From Corbicula japonica (taxonomy: Eukaryota > Mollusca > Bivalvia > Venerida > Cyrenidae): DNA of 64,000 nucleotides. The position numbers were made by a program, and so were the translations under genes. The stretch lies in the NCBI GenBank assembly GCA_038501625.1, contig JAZAYU010001065.1, positions 1 through 64,000 of the forward strand. Reading direction: 5' to 3'. Below are positions 22,917 to 35,079 of this stretch, piece after piece; within the stretch, counting starts at the first letter, position 1, and every line of letters starts with the position of its first letter. Below the pieces are notes generated by a model, which was given only the letters and a program-made list of their open reading frames with translations, was not told where the DNA came from and made no database searches.

Positions 22917-25423
22917 CTACAGCAACAACACTAGGATCACGCTTCGATCTGGTAAGCGGTACAGTACGTGTATGACCTTTCGTAATTTAAATCCAACTCT
23001 TGCCATTCTTGTCATATTGTCCCCATGATGCATGTGTTATATTAATTGCTGCAGAATACATGGAATAGCGATATATTTTTCAAAAATTAAATGTCTTAAT
23101 TTTATCGTACTGTTTAAGCTGTTTTTACTTTGAGAAACATTTAAGTGTGCGTGTGTGTGTTTGTTTACATTTGAAAATAAATATGGTTTGATTTGTTAAC
23201 TTGTTTCCAGTTCAAAACAGTGTTTTTGGTGTTAATGTTACGTCCTTAGAAAGTCGTTGAGCACGATACTTGTAAACTATGGCATTACTACCTCTTACAT
23301 TACTTTTGTTTAAATATTTCAGCCAGATTTTAGATGGGTGGTTTCAAAATCTCAATAAATAGAGATTCGGATATTGTTCAGTGACCCAAAGGATATACTT
23401 CTGCTTTTTAAATTTTCCTTTTGAGTTGTCTATCATATGCAGGATTTATATTCTCAGATCCCCTGTCAAAATTCCGTTTTGTTTAGTTCCGCCCATTGTT
23501 TTCTCGTTTAGGACAAACCCATTCTTTTATCTAGTGATCATACGCCGCTGAACAAAGAATGATTATATTTATCTGAAAATACATCTTTGGCTTTCGTAGT
23601 TCCGTTTTCATCTATTACAATATACTTTGGGATAATAATCATTCTAACTGAATGTGTACGTTAATTAATTCCTTTTTAGGATTTATAAAAATCATAAATT
23701 ATAACTGTCTTCATCTTATCATGACAAACAGCATTGTTTTCACATTTTAAGTCCCCAGTCCCAGAAATGTATAATAATTATATTAATAGAGACAAGTAAT
23801 AAGAACATTGCCTTCACTATATGGTCATAAGACTAATTCCTGTATTCGTAAAAAGCTTCTCTGTATTTTATTCAAATAATGAAAACAATTTAAATTACCA
23901 ATTACAATTATTCTTATAATGTATCAACATTATTATTTGTTCACTTGATGCAATCCATGCACCCCAAATCAAATTTATTTTATGAAATTCAAAAATAACG
24001 GATATGCGTAAGAAAACATCAAAGCAAGTAATTTTACATCATAAAAATTGTTTCACATCTTCACATCCCAGCTAGAGGTACTATCATTTGCTTTATTTTG
24101 AAATAGATGAAAAGGAACTTTGAAAGCTGCCGAACACGACAAATATGAAAATACTGCAGGCTCGGTTTGATTGAGCCTGTTCATGGGCAGTAATGCCCCG
24201 GGTTGAGTGCAACTCAGTAATTACACCAATAAATAGTACAATTTCGATCCATCCCAAGTGAAAACACATTTAGCTATATTAAAGGAATGGTAATGACAAA
24301 TTAGCTGGTGGTACTATCAAAGTATTAACGTATTTCGTTAAAATATGTTAAAAGATTCAAACAACAGCATACTTCAATCCCAGATTGTCGAAAATCAATA
24401 TAATTACATTAATGAATTATTCTGCCGCGTAATACCATCATTGTTGAGGTTTTTAAAATTTCCTGTGACAAATTGGACGCTTAAAAGAGAGGTATGCAGA
24501 AGCCAGCTTCTTAGAGATAAAGGTCAACTTCATTATTTTTTTCTTTTAAATGGCCCAAATTCTTCAAACATTGAGTCGAATTGCAGAAGGACAAAGAAGG
24601 TCAAGATCATGAAAGTTTAGGGGAAAGTCGACTCTCTCAGATCTTCATCTCCACATTTCATCGGAGAATTTATAAATATGCCCAATGTCAAGGTCAAACT
24701 CAAGGGCTCATCTTTTTGTTTCTTCGCTCAGCATCTCAATAACCTGTAAAAAGTTTTTAAGTGCAAGGTAGATTACAATAAAGTTCAAACTCCACTTTCA
24801 AGCACTTGGCTTAGCGACTATTTCACTTTGAGCGCCCATAGAGTAAGAGCATATGACTGTCGTATAAACTGAAATCTTGTTTTATTTACTGTGGTATCGT
24901 TTAATTTCTAAGTGAGAAACTTTGAACAGAACGAACTAATACCATTTTGCAAGGCCTGTGGTATAAATTAGTGTAGTTGTATTATACTTATAATATTCAA
25001 TGAGTTGATTTTGTTGGGGTCTAATTTCTCACATTTTCACCAGATCGAAAAATTTGAAAATCAAACCAATGTGACATATACATGTAACACTAGTTGATGT
25101 ATGTATTCAGTTCGCATGATTAAGTTCAATGGATCATAATTTTATTTTTATTATACTTATAAATTTAGTTCATGCAAAGAACATACAAGCAAGTACCAAC
25201 ACTATTCATTATAGTCAAGAATTTATTTCTCATTCAAAAGCATATACATCTGTACATCACAGCAAGTGATTCATTTTACAACCTGGAGTGCAAGGTGGCC
25301 ATTTCAAGCATATATTTCAACACAGAAATCCCTGTATGTTACAAAAAAACTATTTTCCCTGCAAGGTTATTGCACACCAGCCAAGATAAACGCATGTCAA
25401 TCATAAATTTCCTTTTAATATGT
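22917..25423. other. Intergenic, between cGLR copy 3 and the ligase locus
   Basis: No gene recognised. GTCGTTGAGCACGATACTTG near 23,257 resembles CTGTTGAGCACGATAATGAT at 45,421. GCTCGGTTTGATTGAGCCTGTTCATGGGCAGTAATG near 24,160 occurs in inverse at about 45,530-45,567, so some repeat debris is present. Open frames at 24,345 and 25,172 have no features. Confidence 0.4.
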
Positions 25424-25571
25424 TCATGAAGGCTGAACTGGTTCAAAAGCTCTTTCATTGACTATTGACCCTTCTTCCTGACATTCTTTCAACCAGGCTG
25501 GAGTCACAATGTGGAACTTTTTGGTACGTTCCCTACGAACTCTCTTCAATTCTGTCAATCGGCAAAGATCA
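25424..25571 (-). CDS. LIG4: Ligase IV last exon (end of BRCT2)
   Basis: Starts after TTTCAG with one base completing a split codon, then DLCRLTEL. It contains the BRCT WLKE tryptophan (PAWLKECQEEG) and ends PVQPS plus TGA. Length 1+147 fits the phase of the exon before. Confidence 0.88.
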
Positions 25572-25682
25572 CTGAAATAATCAGAGAAATTAATCTGATA
25601 CATGAACAGTGAAGTCAGTTTATTTAACATGTACATGTATCATTATTTTGATATGATTTGCACTCAAGAGTGCCCAAGATAA

Positions 25683-25785
25683 TAAAATTAAATCTGGAGA
25701 TCAGTCTCAAATCTCAACAAGTCGCCATTTCAGCCAATCAGATCCTTGAGATTTGAGACTGATCTCAAAACTTAGTTTTATGATC
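25683..25785. mobile_element. MITE family C, copy 1
   Basis: GATCAGTCTCAAATCTCAA at the left, mirrored by TTGAGATTTGAGACTGATC at the right, around GCCATTTCAGCCAATCAGAT. Other copies lie near 27,150, 38,075 and 47,768. Confidence 0.7.
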
Positions 25786-26200
25786 ACGTGAATAACCCGC
25801 CCCCCCTCCCCCCCAGCAAATGCTTGTTTTTACAAAGTACATCTGGGAAATAAGAAATTCTTCAAATTGTATGAATATTTGTCTGCACAAAAATGATTAG
25901 AAATGTCGCCCAGTTTGTGAATTTTTAAGGGCAGACTGATCAATGAGTGCAAAACTGCTACGATATATATTTTTTTCTTTTATACATTTTGGATGTTAAT
26001 AAAGATACCTTGTATAATCACTTTGCCCACTCAATTCCACGATAATGCCTAACACATAATCATGTTAAAAACGTTGTAAAATACATGTTAATAAAGGAAA
26101 AACTTATTGGAAACTTGTTTTTCTTTAGTTAATAGTTTTAAACAAATCAAACTTGTACCATTCCATTCAATGACAATTTAGATAAAAAGAAAGGAGATAC

Positions 26201-26353
26201 CTTTCATCAACCATAACATGTGTAATGTCTGTGCTAAGATCGCTGGATGTCACTGCACCAAAGAAGCGTAACTCTAGAGCTAGCAAGTCCAGACTACTGT
26301 CCCTGATGTGAGTAGAGTTATCTCCCACTACCAAATTATTGTCTATATATATT
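26201..26353 (-). CDS. LIG4: Ligase IV exon 13 of 14 (BRCT2)
   Basis: Acceptor TTTTTTTTTCAG, donor AG|GTATCT. Encodes [13 protein letters not shown] and DITHVMV, the first half of the second BRCT fold. Confidence 0.88.
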
Positions 26354-26639
26354 CTGAAAAAAAAAGTAAGAATTATATTAATATTTCAATTGTGTACATG
26401 TACTCAGGCCACATAAAAGGTACATGTAACTCACAATGCTTGAAGTGTGTTATAATTACATAATTAATTTGATTTTTAAAAATAGATTAAAATGAAGTTA
26501 GAGTAATTTTATAAGTAATAAAGATCATAGAATTATGACTCGCAATGATCTCATTAAGACCTTTGAAAAATTCTCAACAGGGTCAAATGACCCTGGATTT
26601 CAAAAGCTGTTGATAACCCCGAACTAAAATTTGGTATTC

Positions 26640-26958
26640 CAGAAAACATGTGTCACCTAAAGTAACATTTGAAAGGGGTATAACACAAACAAATAGTGAA
26701 ACAGGAGTTAATAATAATTCTTGTTGTCACAGATGGCTTTGTTCATGCAGATATATTCCAAGTATTTAGTGAAAAAGACAAGCACTTCATACTTTATACA
26801 ACATTGAGTGTTAAAGTAAGAGTACTTACAGAATACGATGACGCTGCCCAAAGAACAATGGAATCCCTTTATGTCTATCTACTTTCGCAGTTGACACAAG
26901 TCTACAAATCTACAAATTGACCAGGGTCTGCTACTATCGCAGCTGACACAATCAGAAG
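26640..26958 (+). mobile_element. Short copy of the tandem-repeat-bearing element, in a ligase intron
   Basis: ACATGTGTCACCTAAAGTAAC at the left resembles the left end at 715-740. One partial monomer (TTGTTCATGCAGATATATTCCAAGTATTTAGTG) follows. The right end TATCGCAGCTGACACAA resembles the end at 2,264-2,280. Confidence 0.65.
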
Positions 26959-26988
26959 TCTACAAATTGACCAGTGTGTGTGACTTAC

Positions 26989-27082
26989 TTGCATGTTCTA
27001 AACAACCCATACGGAGAGTCATCAGGAAATACTTGTTTTCCATCTCGGCAATATCCATGTTGCTTAACCTGTGTACCTTTTC
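26989..27082 (-). CDS. LIG4: Ligase IV exon 12 of 14
   Basis: Acceptor TTGTAG, donor AA|GTAAGT. Encodes the inter-BRCT/BRCT2 entry segment ending FRTCK. Confidence 0.85.
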
Positions 27083-27146
27083 CTACAATCAAGACATATT
27101 TAACCCTTACATAATGCTTTTATGGTGTGGGAAAACATCATAAAAC

Positions 27147-27300
27147 TTAAAATAGAGACCAGTCTTATAACTAGCGACCAGTTTCTCAAAACAAGAGACC
27201 AGTTATAACTAAAACAAGAAACTAGTCTCAAATCTCAAGCATCTATTTGGTTTGATCAAATACTTGAGATTTGATATTGGTCTCTTATCTCTGTTTTAGA
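27147..27300. mobile_element. MITE family C, copy 2
   Basis: Contains GACCAGTCTTATAAC and GAAACTAGTCTCAAATCTCAAGC with inverse CTTGAGATTTGATATTGGTCTC. More diverged than copy 1. Confidence 0.6.
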
Positions 27301-27459
27301 CCTGGGCTGTTGCGTACTTATGTCACTTAAAAATTAATGTTTGGAGCATGCTTTAACTGAATGCAATGAGTTCACATAGAAATACAAAATGCTGATATAA
27401 ATAAATCTGAATACAGGTGCTACTGTACAAGTATAAAAAGCCAAAAAAAACCTGTATGT

Positions 27460-27690
27460 TTAACCTTTCACCCTTTACTCTGTTTACTCAACAGATAATG
27501 ACTTTTATGGCCTGGGAAAACAGTGTAGATCCAGATCTGCTGGAATACCCCTGCCATCTGATAAGGATTTACACTGTTCACTTTCTAAAAAATAAGGTTA
27601 TTTCTGACTCATAATCGAACAGTGTAGAATAGTAGATTCCGATCAGATGACTGCACAGATATGCTGGTTGAACTGGATTAATACTTGTTG
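27460..27690. mobile_element. MITE family A, copy 2 (ligase intron)
   Basis: TTAACCTTTCACCCTTTACTC end, cores AGTGTAGATCCAGATC and GATCAGATGACTGCAC. The right end is worn. Confidence 0.65.
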
Positions 27691-27788
27691 CACATGAAAT
27701 AAAATCCATAAAATTGTATATATATGAACTAAGGTATCAATGTATTTAAAGTTTAAACGATGTATTGAGAAAGATAAATAATTCAAAC

Positions 27789-27928
27789 TTGCATCTTCAG
27801 TCTTCTCAAAGACATCTTTGAGTCTCTCTGAAGTGACATCTTCCTCATAGGAGTCCCCAAAAGGATCAAAATCTTGGCGGAACAGTTTCTGAGTGGTTGG
27901 GGTTGCATTAATCATATCCCCTGGTGAC
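27789..27928 (-). CDS. LIG4: Ligase IV exon 11 of 14 (XRCC4-binding linker region)
   Basis: Encodes DMINATPTTQKLF, then FDPFGDSYEED and a helix-like LKDVFEKTED. In vertebrate ligase IV the matching inter-BRCT stretch clamps the XRCC4 coiled coil, so that interaction surface is represented. The donor A|GTTTGA is weak. Confidence 0.87.
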
Positions 27929-28098
27929 CTGCAGATGTGAAAAAAATATTCATTTAGAGAGCCATCATACATTATTCTATGAAGCATTTTCCAGACTTTT
28001 TGTTATCTGCCTCACTGCCTTATACTAGGGATTGACAGAGGCTGTGAGATTATGGAGAATTTTTATCAATGTAAAAGATTTTTTAAGTATTTACTTAA

Positions 28099-28900
28099 GG
28101 TAAGACCTGTGTAATGAATACCTATATCCAGAAGAGTATCCAAGGGAGGTAACTATAGTAGTAAATTAGCCAAACTCCCCACAGTGGTTACTTCCCCTTA
28201 CAGTTGCAAGAGGACCAGGGTTCAAATCCTACTGGAAGCTATTTTTTTTTTGTAAGCCTAGAGCTTAAATAATTGGCATATTTCTTTTTTTTCCTGTGTA
28301 ATTCTGTCATTAAATAAAACATTCTCATGATTTAAACTAAAATAAGCAAAATAATCAAGATTAAAGGGGTTTTCGCTATCAGAATAGTGTGTATTCAAGT
28401 CATCTATTTGAAAATTTCTAAAACTGGACGGTAAACTTCTCTGAAATTTTGTTTAAATTTTGTTTAAGGTATATAGTTAAAAAATAGTAAAGTTTGGTAT
28501 ATTGCACCAATCAGGATTTTGCACAATTTTCATTAATTTAGTCTCGTGAAATACAAAAAATGCATTTTTTAAATTTATTTTGTCAAAAAATGTCATTTTA
28601 AGATATATTATGTATTTATATATTATATCTTAAATTGGTTTAGTAAAATATAACATATTTTTGATAAACTGTAAAAAATTAAGGTTGAATTTATCCATAA
28701 CAAAAAATTTTGTCACCGATTAAAGAATTTGGATACTTTCACGTTTTTTCTCACTTTTTTAAATAAAAAAAGCTAAAAATCTCAAAAACTACACGGTGAA
28801 AATCATTAAAATTTTGCACACAAGTCAGTGGTATGAAGCAGTTGATGAAAATATAATCAGATGTTGGATTCTTAATAGTGCCCATTACACAGGTCTTACC
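28099..28900. mobile_element. 802-bp TTAA-flanked non-autonomous transposon (ligase intron)
   Basis: GGTAAGACCTGTGTAATG at the left and its inverse CATTACACAGGTCTTACC at the right, with TTAA directly outside both ends (28,095-28,098 and 28,901-28,904). TTAA targets fit piggyBac, Kolobok or Sola3 families. The interior has no ORF but includes a B-box-like GGTTCAAATCC at about 28,219. Confidence 0.85.
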
Positions 28901-29046
28901 TTAACAATACAAAAATGGTACTTTAGATGGGAGTAACAGCTATGCGCATAGTGGAAACATGGTGAACATGACATGCAAATGTTTTTGGTATTAGTTCTTA
29001 GCCCTGAGCTTCCCAGATGGTTCATCATTCATTTGCAGTGTTTAAC

Positions 29047-29205
29047 ATTAACTTTTTCCTCCATATATTTGTTCCATCTGATCAGGTTCTACATTAGTCA
29101 CATTTTGGTCAGAATCAAAAAGCGACCAGTGTAGATACTGATCAGGTGGCACAGATCTACACTGTTAGCCCACACACTAAAAGCGTATATGGAGGAACAG
29201 GTTAA
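29047..29205. mobile_element. MITE family A, copy 3 (ligase intron)
   Basis: TTAACTTTTTCCTCCATATA and inverse TATATGGAGGAACAGGTTAA ends, with core AGTGTAGATACTGATCAGG. Confidence 0.75.
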
Positions 29206-29215
29206 AGCTACTTAC

Positions 29216-29348
29216 CATGGGATAAACATCTGAGTATCAAGACATCTGATAAGCCATTCGGCTTTCACTATATCGTAGTTATTTGATTTGATCATATTGT
29301 TGACCCGGAACACTATCTTATCTACCACCTCACAGTATGTCTCCAGCC
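29216..29348 (-). CDS. LIG4: Ligase IV exon 10 of 14 (BRCT1)
   Basis: Encodes the second half of BRCT1, with the conserved tryptophan in VKAEWLIRC and ending MFIPW across the splice. Acceptor TTTCCAG, donor TG|GTAAGT. Confidence 0.88.
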
Positions 29349-30060
29349 CTGGAAATATTATACAACAACTTGAAGTCTATATTTAAAGAAGCTATATTTT
29401 CATCTTATTCAATGATCCTTTTAAATTTACATTGTTATAATACTTTTTATTTTTTATAAGTCCATTTTTTCTGCAATATGTTTGCAGGGATTTTATGAAC
29501 AAGCTGAATTATAATATGACTTTAGTCATTTAAGGTGTAAGCAATTACATGTATTAGGAATTACAAAGTAGAAATTCCTATACAAAATAGGATCTACACA
29601 TTAAGTCATTACACATCAAGTCTTGTTGCTTTTATATATGCATTACATTATTTCTGGTCAAGAAATGAAAACTGAAGATCCAAATCAGACTGCACAGATT
29701 TGATAGCTTTTTTGGATGTACACTGATCACATATAGGATAAAAGCTATATCACAAAGTGTAAATGTATTATAATCTGACATGAAAAGAAGAAGAAGAAGT
29801 CTTTATTCATAAGATATGCACAAGTAAATGACATTTTGAAAAAGATGATTTATGATCCATGATCAAAATGAATACTTCTAAGTTTATAACATTCCGAATC
29901 GGTCAATGGCGGCAAGTAATAGTTTATCTTTTGTTTAAAATTAATTTTTTATTATTATTTCATTTGTTTTGTTTAAAATTTAAAATTTAACCCCCCCCAT
30001 CAAATACAGTCAAAAAAAAGAGAGAAAAAAAGAGATGTTTATAGTTACATGCATATTTAC
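29349..30060. other. Ligase intron, no further feature
   Basis: AT-rich intron between the two BRCT1 exons. No repeat family could be delimited. Confidence 0.4.
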
Positions 30061-30178
30061 CTGGGTTTTGTACAATGGTGCCGCCATATTCAACAACCTT
30101 TTTCTCCAGCTCTTGTTTGTTGCATGTTGCTGGTCCATTAATAATACAGAACTGTTTACCCACAAACATCTTTGATAC
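30061..30178 (-). CDS. LIG4: Ligase IV exon 9 of 14 (BRCT1 start)
   Basis: Phase-0 start [14 protein letters not shown], then [17 protein letters not shown], the BRCT beta-alpha-beta start with the GG turn. Confidence 0.9.
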
Positions 30179-30815
30179 CTACAAACAATCAATTTTTATA
30201 AAATTAATGCGTTTAAAAAAGAGTTTTCTATAACCACCATTCTATGTAACAATAACACATTTTTCATCTAGCACTGAACACTAAAATATGACATCAACAT
30301 TTTTACATCATAGTCACTGACAAAATTGTCATAGTTACTGTCAATAGAATTAATATCTGTTTATTCTCTTTCGCTTTTGTATATACAACTATAACTTTTC
30401 AGAATTTGATGTCAATCTTTGATAAGGAAAACTGATATCCATTTTTGTAAAGTGAAAACTGTGCCTGTATTAGAAACACCCATTCCAGATTGTACATGTT
30501 GTAAAAATTGACAATAAGTTTTAGACAAATAATATGTTGAGAAATATATATTACTGGTAATTCTCGCTATCCCAAAAAAACTGTTCAAAAATGAAGTTTT
30601 GAAAAGGTTTTTCTCCCAAACATTTTTTTTTCATTTCATTGGATCAAACTCTAATACCTGGTTAAAATAAACAGGAATACAGTCCTTATGAGGGGATTTT
30701 AGCTGTTCAATATCATAATGTTGTTATCAAAGGTATCTCTTAATATAAAATACAGTTATAATGTTAAAAGTTTGTGGCTTCTTTATTCCTTTAAAGCAAA
30801 TGTAGTTAACTGTAC

Positions 30816-30962
30816 CTGTTTGACATCTGAGGTATCGGCAGCTCTGAACTGGCTCCCCAATGTCGGCCTCACAGCACGGGAAACAATCTTCCTTTTCTTC
30901 TTGGCTGGTTCCTCAAATTCTCCTAGCTCAACATAACCTCCAGCTAACTTCCCTCCAGCTTT
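30816..30962 (-). CDS. LIG4: Ligase IV exon 8 of 14 (OB-fold to BRCT linker)
   Basis: 49 in-phase codons beginning [10 protein letters not shown], with a basic PAKKKRK cluster that could act as a nuclear signal. Confidence 0.85.
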
Positions 30963-31146
30963 CTAAAACATTTATCAAGAAATTAAAATACAAATACTCA
31001 AGATAAAGTAACAACAGATTGTTGTCATCAGGGGTTCACTTGTACATCTGAAATTCTTGGGTCAAAATTTACTACTGGCATTTTCTGAGGGTCTGAAATT
31101 CCTAAGGGTTGAAATGAGATTTTCTTGTGATTTCAAATATCACCTG

Positions 31147-31311
31147 TTAACCCTTTATTCCATGGATATGGTGTTAATCAAATTGGTGACCAGTGTAGTT
31201 CCAGATCAGGAGACATTTTAGTGCCATCTGATCTGGATCATCACCTTTCATTTCTTTGTCATGAATTTAATAAATCACGTTGTAGATCATAACCATTGAG
31301 TAAAGGGTTAA
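31147..31311. mobile_element. MITE family A, copy 4 (ligase intron)
   Basis: TTAACCCTTTATTCCATGG and inverse TTGAGTAAAGGGTTAA ends, core AGTGTAGTTCCAGATCAGG. Confidence 0.78.
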
Positions 31312-31462
31312 ATAAAAATGTGTCAGTATCATCAATTCCTGAATTTGAAAAAGGACCGAAACACCATAAAGTCAAAATTGCAAAAGATTAAAAAAAATTA
31401 ATAAGTAGGAGAAAAAAAATTAAAATAAGAAAACTTTATGAATAAATAAATAAACATTTTAA

Positions 31463-31498
31463 TCAATCAATCAATCAATCAATCAACCAATCAACCAA
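31463..31498. repeat. CAAT microsatellite
   Basis: About nine CAAT units beside the splice donor of ligase exon 7, in the intron. Confidence 0.8.
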
Positions 31499-31503
31499 TT
31501 TAC

Positions 31504-31641
31504 CTGTTTGAGCTGTTCCACTTCAGGTATTGTCATACAATCGTACCATTCCTTATCGTCACGGAACTTTTCCACCCGAGGAAATCGCAACGTAAAACCA
31601 CATTTAAATCTATCGCTGTCGATAATCTCTGCGGCCTTAAT
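31504..31641 (-). CDS. LIG4: Ligase IV exon 7 of 14 (end of OB-fold)
   Basis: 46 in-phase codons with [23 protein letters not shown], the ligase motif VI region that contacts the nucleotide phosphates. Confidence 0.92.
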
Positions 31642-32583
31642 CTGAAAGGTAAGGTGGAAATCATTAATTAATATAACTAGAATGTATCTAGAGTGGCAAC
31701 TAAATAAATTATACAAAATATGCCTGGCAAAATTAAGAAAGACTAAAGACTTGAAGTTAGGTCAAACATAATGTTAAAATATTATGAAAGCCCGCAAATC
31801 CGCATAATATAAGCAAGAGTGGTTTTCCCCGATATCTATTTTTAGAAACAGTCAATCAGGAAGCACGACTTATAATGCTTTCAGTTAAGGCCACAAAATG
31901 ACCTGAAGATGATTTTACAGTAGAACTAAATGAGATACAAAACAAAACACACCCATCTTCAGTAAAATTTGCCTTATGCAGAGTCAACACCCCTAAATGC
32001 TCTGTATACGAAATACATGTTCATAATGCTTCAAAAATTGCAGCGCTCACTATGTACATTAAATTTTGCTTTTTTGTAGGCAAAAATCTGATTGGTTAGG
32101 TACATGTAGGTTGTTGATAAAATCACATTTTAGTGACTCATTATTAGACCCTGATACCTTAGCGGTTTTCAGGAAATGGTTTTTTATTACTGTAAACTGG
32201 ACTGAATAGCTAAGTTTGATTAACAACACAGAATTTGCATAAACTACATGTACATCTACATAATTATAATATGTACATACATTTTTGTATTTTTATTGCT
32301 AAGGTGCAATATTCTCCTCAAACAATGAAGTTTATATTGCTAGTTATATATTTCAGGTTTAAATTGATAGAATTCTGATAAATACAAAAACTAATATTTA
32401 TACTAGGTCTTGCACATACATTACTATGTAGTAAGATTTAAGCTTTAACAATACACCTGTTTACATATTACATACATGTATGTATTTATACCTAAACAAT
32501 AGTTAAGATAAACAGTAGCTGATTTACACCTGAAGCAATAGCTACTAGCCTAATACACCCTTAAGTCAATAGCCGACATATAC
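31642..32583. other. Ligase intron, nothing recognised
   Basis: AT-rich intron without delimited repeats or coding features. Confidence 0.4.
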
Positions 32584-32751
32584 CTGAATAATTGCTGATT
32601 TACTAGGTTCAATCCAGGCATCTGGTTTCTCCTTGAACCCCGAGGCCAATTCTATAGATTTAGGTGGGTTTTTCTTGTCAAAGGCTTGCCAGTGGTCCAC
32701 TAACTTGGCATTGAAATCTTGCAGTTCTTTCTTGGAATAACCAGAACCAAT
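32584..32751 (-). CDS. LIG4: Ligase IV exon 6 of 14 (OB-fold)
   Basis: 56 in-phase codons from [10 protein letters not shown] to [14 protein letters not shown]. Both splice sites are good. Confidence 0.9.
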
Positions 32752-32920
32752 CTGAAAAATCACATTGTGGGTCAATAGGAAGTTCAAGGCATTCAAGCTC
32801 CCATTGGAAGTTGTCAGGAAAAAATTAATAATTGTCATAGCTAAGAATTGAAAAAGAAATCTCTCAAAGAATATGAAATGCATAACTAATTTTTCCTGTC
32901 TCTTTTCCTCACAAACATAC

Positions 32921-33066
32921 CTTACAGAAGGAATAGAACAGTTCGGGTTTTTCTCCTTCTTTTGGAGGGACAGCTAACGCACACAGGAAATGTGACATCA
33001 TCCCCGCTCGATGACCAACACCAAAAAATCCACCAACCACCAACACATCCAGCTAATCCATCAATC
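32921..33066 (-). CDS. LIG4: Ligase IV exon 5 of 14, containing an in-frame TAG
   Basis: From the acceptor TTATTCAG the frame reads [28 protein letters not shown]. Vertebrate ligase IV has a glutamate at the TAG position, so GAG to TAG is the simplest change. Length 146 equals two bases plus 48 codons, in phase with both neighbours. A later AG exists just after the TAG but would break the phase with exon 4. Confidence 0.88.
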
Positions 33067-33334
33067 CTGAATAACAAAATAAGAATAATTGAGAATTTGT
33101 GAGTTTGTATATATAACTTATATAATATAAGGATCCAATAAATGTGGGTATTGAGTTGTTTCAGTGGTAGTGCCTTCAGGCATGACAATTATAAAATCCT
33201 AAAACTTAGCTAATTTTGGAATGTTATAGATTCTTGTCCTTATACAGTTGCAGAATAAAGAATTCTTTACTAAATAAATAATTATTAAAATAAATGTCTA
33301 TAAGATTTTAAACATCTTGACTTATTACATGTGA

Positions 33335-33603
33335 CTAACCCTTAATTCCATAATACACATTTAACACATGCACATGACATGGGCAAACAGCAGAGATCCA
33401 GATTAGTCGTCAAACCTGTGTCATATGATCATGATTTACACTGTTCCCTACTTGGTCAGAAATAACCTAATAAATACAAAAGCTTACAGTGTAGATCCTG
33501 ATCAGATGGCACATTGTTGCCAGCTGATCTGGATCTACACTATTTACCCATGGAATAAATGTTTCATCCTTGGAAATACTGTATCTATGGACTAAACAGT
33601 TAA
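33335..33603. mobile_element. MITE family A, copy 5 (ligase intron)
   Basis: CTAACCCTTAATTCCAT end, internal AGTGTAGATCCTGATCAG and its inverse CTGATCTGGATCTACACT, right end ACTAAACAGTTAA. Confidence 0.7.
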
Positions 33604-33640
33604 GAAACTGACAGCAAAAGGCTATGGTAAATATCTCTAC

Positions 33641-33777
33641 CTCCAACATATTCAGGCTTTACTTTGAACCAGCCTCCTTTTCTTGTATTTGGCCTGTATA
33701 CAGACTCGGGGTTCTTCACCATAATGCCTTCTTCCCGCCCATCTATTGCTTCATTCAGAGCATCTGCACAATCCTGA
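33641..33777 (-). CDS. LIG4: Ligase IV exon 4 of 14 (motifs IV and V)
   Basis: [10 protein letters not shown] (motif IV, metal-binding glutamate) and [13 protein letters not shown] (motif V with its two lysines) are intact. Split codons fit both neighbouring exons. Confidence 0.92.
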
Positions 33778-34524
33778 CTGAAAAAATGTACACAAAGCCT
33801 TACAGTTACTAGTTTTTATACATGATGGTTGTTTTCTTTGGGAGATAAAAAGTGAACACAAACTTAACCAAAATAAAAAAAAACTATGTCAGAACTCCGA
33901 TGTGTTTTAAAATTAGAAAAGGTTACAAACATACAATTTTTTAACGGACATTTCCAACATATTTTGATGATTTTCATACAGAGCACAGGCCTCAACTAAA
34001 TATTCGAAACAATTTTATTTGTGTTAGGATGGCATAATTCATAGTTGAACTTTGGATTTTGTCGAGATATAATCCCATTTTGACATCATGAAAAATCTGC
34101 TCTGACAAAAAAGAGAAGATATTTTGTATCCTCCAGAATTGAATAAATAAAAGATTCAATTCTTATACTTACACTCCATTATATGCTTAGTTATAAAGGG
34201 ACAAGCTTAGGTTGTCAGAACAGGGAAAAGTTTTACCAACTTGATGGAAAATTAAACTAGGATTATGGCTTTCTGTATAAAACATATATAAAAAAACCTT
34301 CCTTGGCTGAGCAAAGGGAGAAGGTATGGACATTTAGTGTCTATTCCATCCAAGTCTCCCTCTAAAGCATTCCCTATTATTACAAAAATACCTGTGTTGG
34401 GAAAATCTGTGATGACACCACTCATAGAAATGGCTGGATGAACAGGTGAGTGTAAATATTTGTCAAAGAAAGGGACTTAACTGTTTTTGTTCATTAATTT
34501 ATTCTTAATTATCAATATACATAC

Positions 34525-34726
34525 TTTGTTTTACCCTCTTTGTGCTGACTGATTAAAAGGCGCCCCTCCTCGGGTTCAAATGTTTTCTCGAGATAGGTAA
34601 TTCTCTCCCTTAGTGGTAAATTTGTCAAGACTTTGTCATTGTGGAACAAAATGTCAAATACGCGCAAACATGGCTGAAATCCATCTTTGTTGGAAGACTT
34701 CACATCTGTGTTCATAGCCTTGGTTG
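34525..34726 (-). CDS. LIG4: Ligase IV exon 3 of 14 (motif IIIa region)
   Basis: Encodes LRVFDILFHND (motif IIIa), then NLPLRERITYLEKTF. Acceptor CATTTCAG, donor AA|GTATGT. Confidence 0.9.
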
Positions 34727-35079
34727 CTGAAATGTAACCAAGGAAACACCTAAATGTTTCCTCCATACATGTATATACAAAATGATATATGCATTACCCC
34801 TTTTACACATCTAAAACTTCACCTGGTGTTGCATTATAAATTATTGAGCTAATCACACAATAGTCAGAATATCGAGTCTTTTAGTCAAACACATTACTTA
34901 TATTAAAATCAATAAAAAGACCTAAATGTTATTGATCCAAGTTAAACCTTGTTCAATTGTTCAAGCAGAGTGTTAGTTTTGTTTACAACTTTGGAAAATG
35001 TGTCTTCAGGCAGATGATGTCTATCATTGAAGAAATGTCATGAAGTTGTGAAAATGTCAAGGCAGATGACATTATATAA

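Noticed and set aside
32922..33188. 88-codon minus-strand frame [12 protein letters not shown]...
   Set aside because: Wrong frame over ligase exon 5; the true frame gives [22 protein letters not shown].
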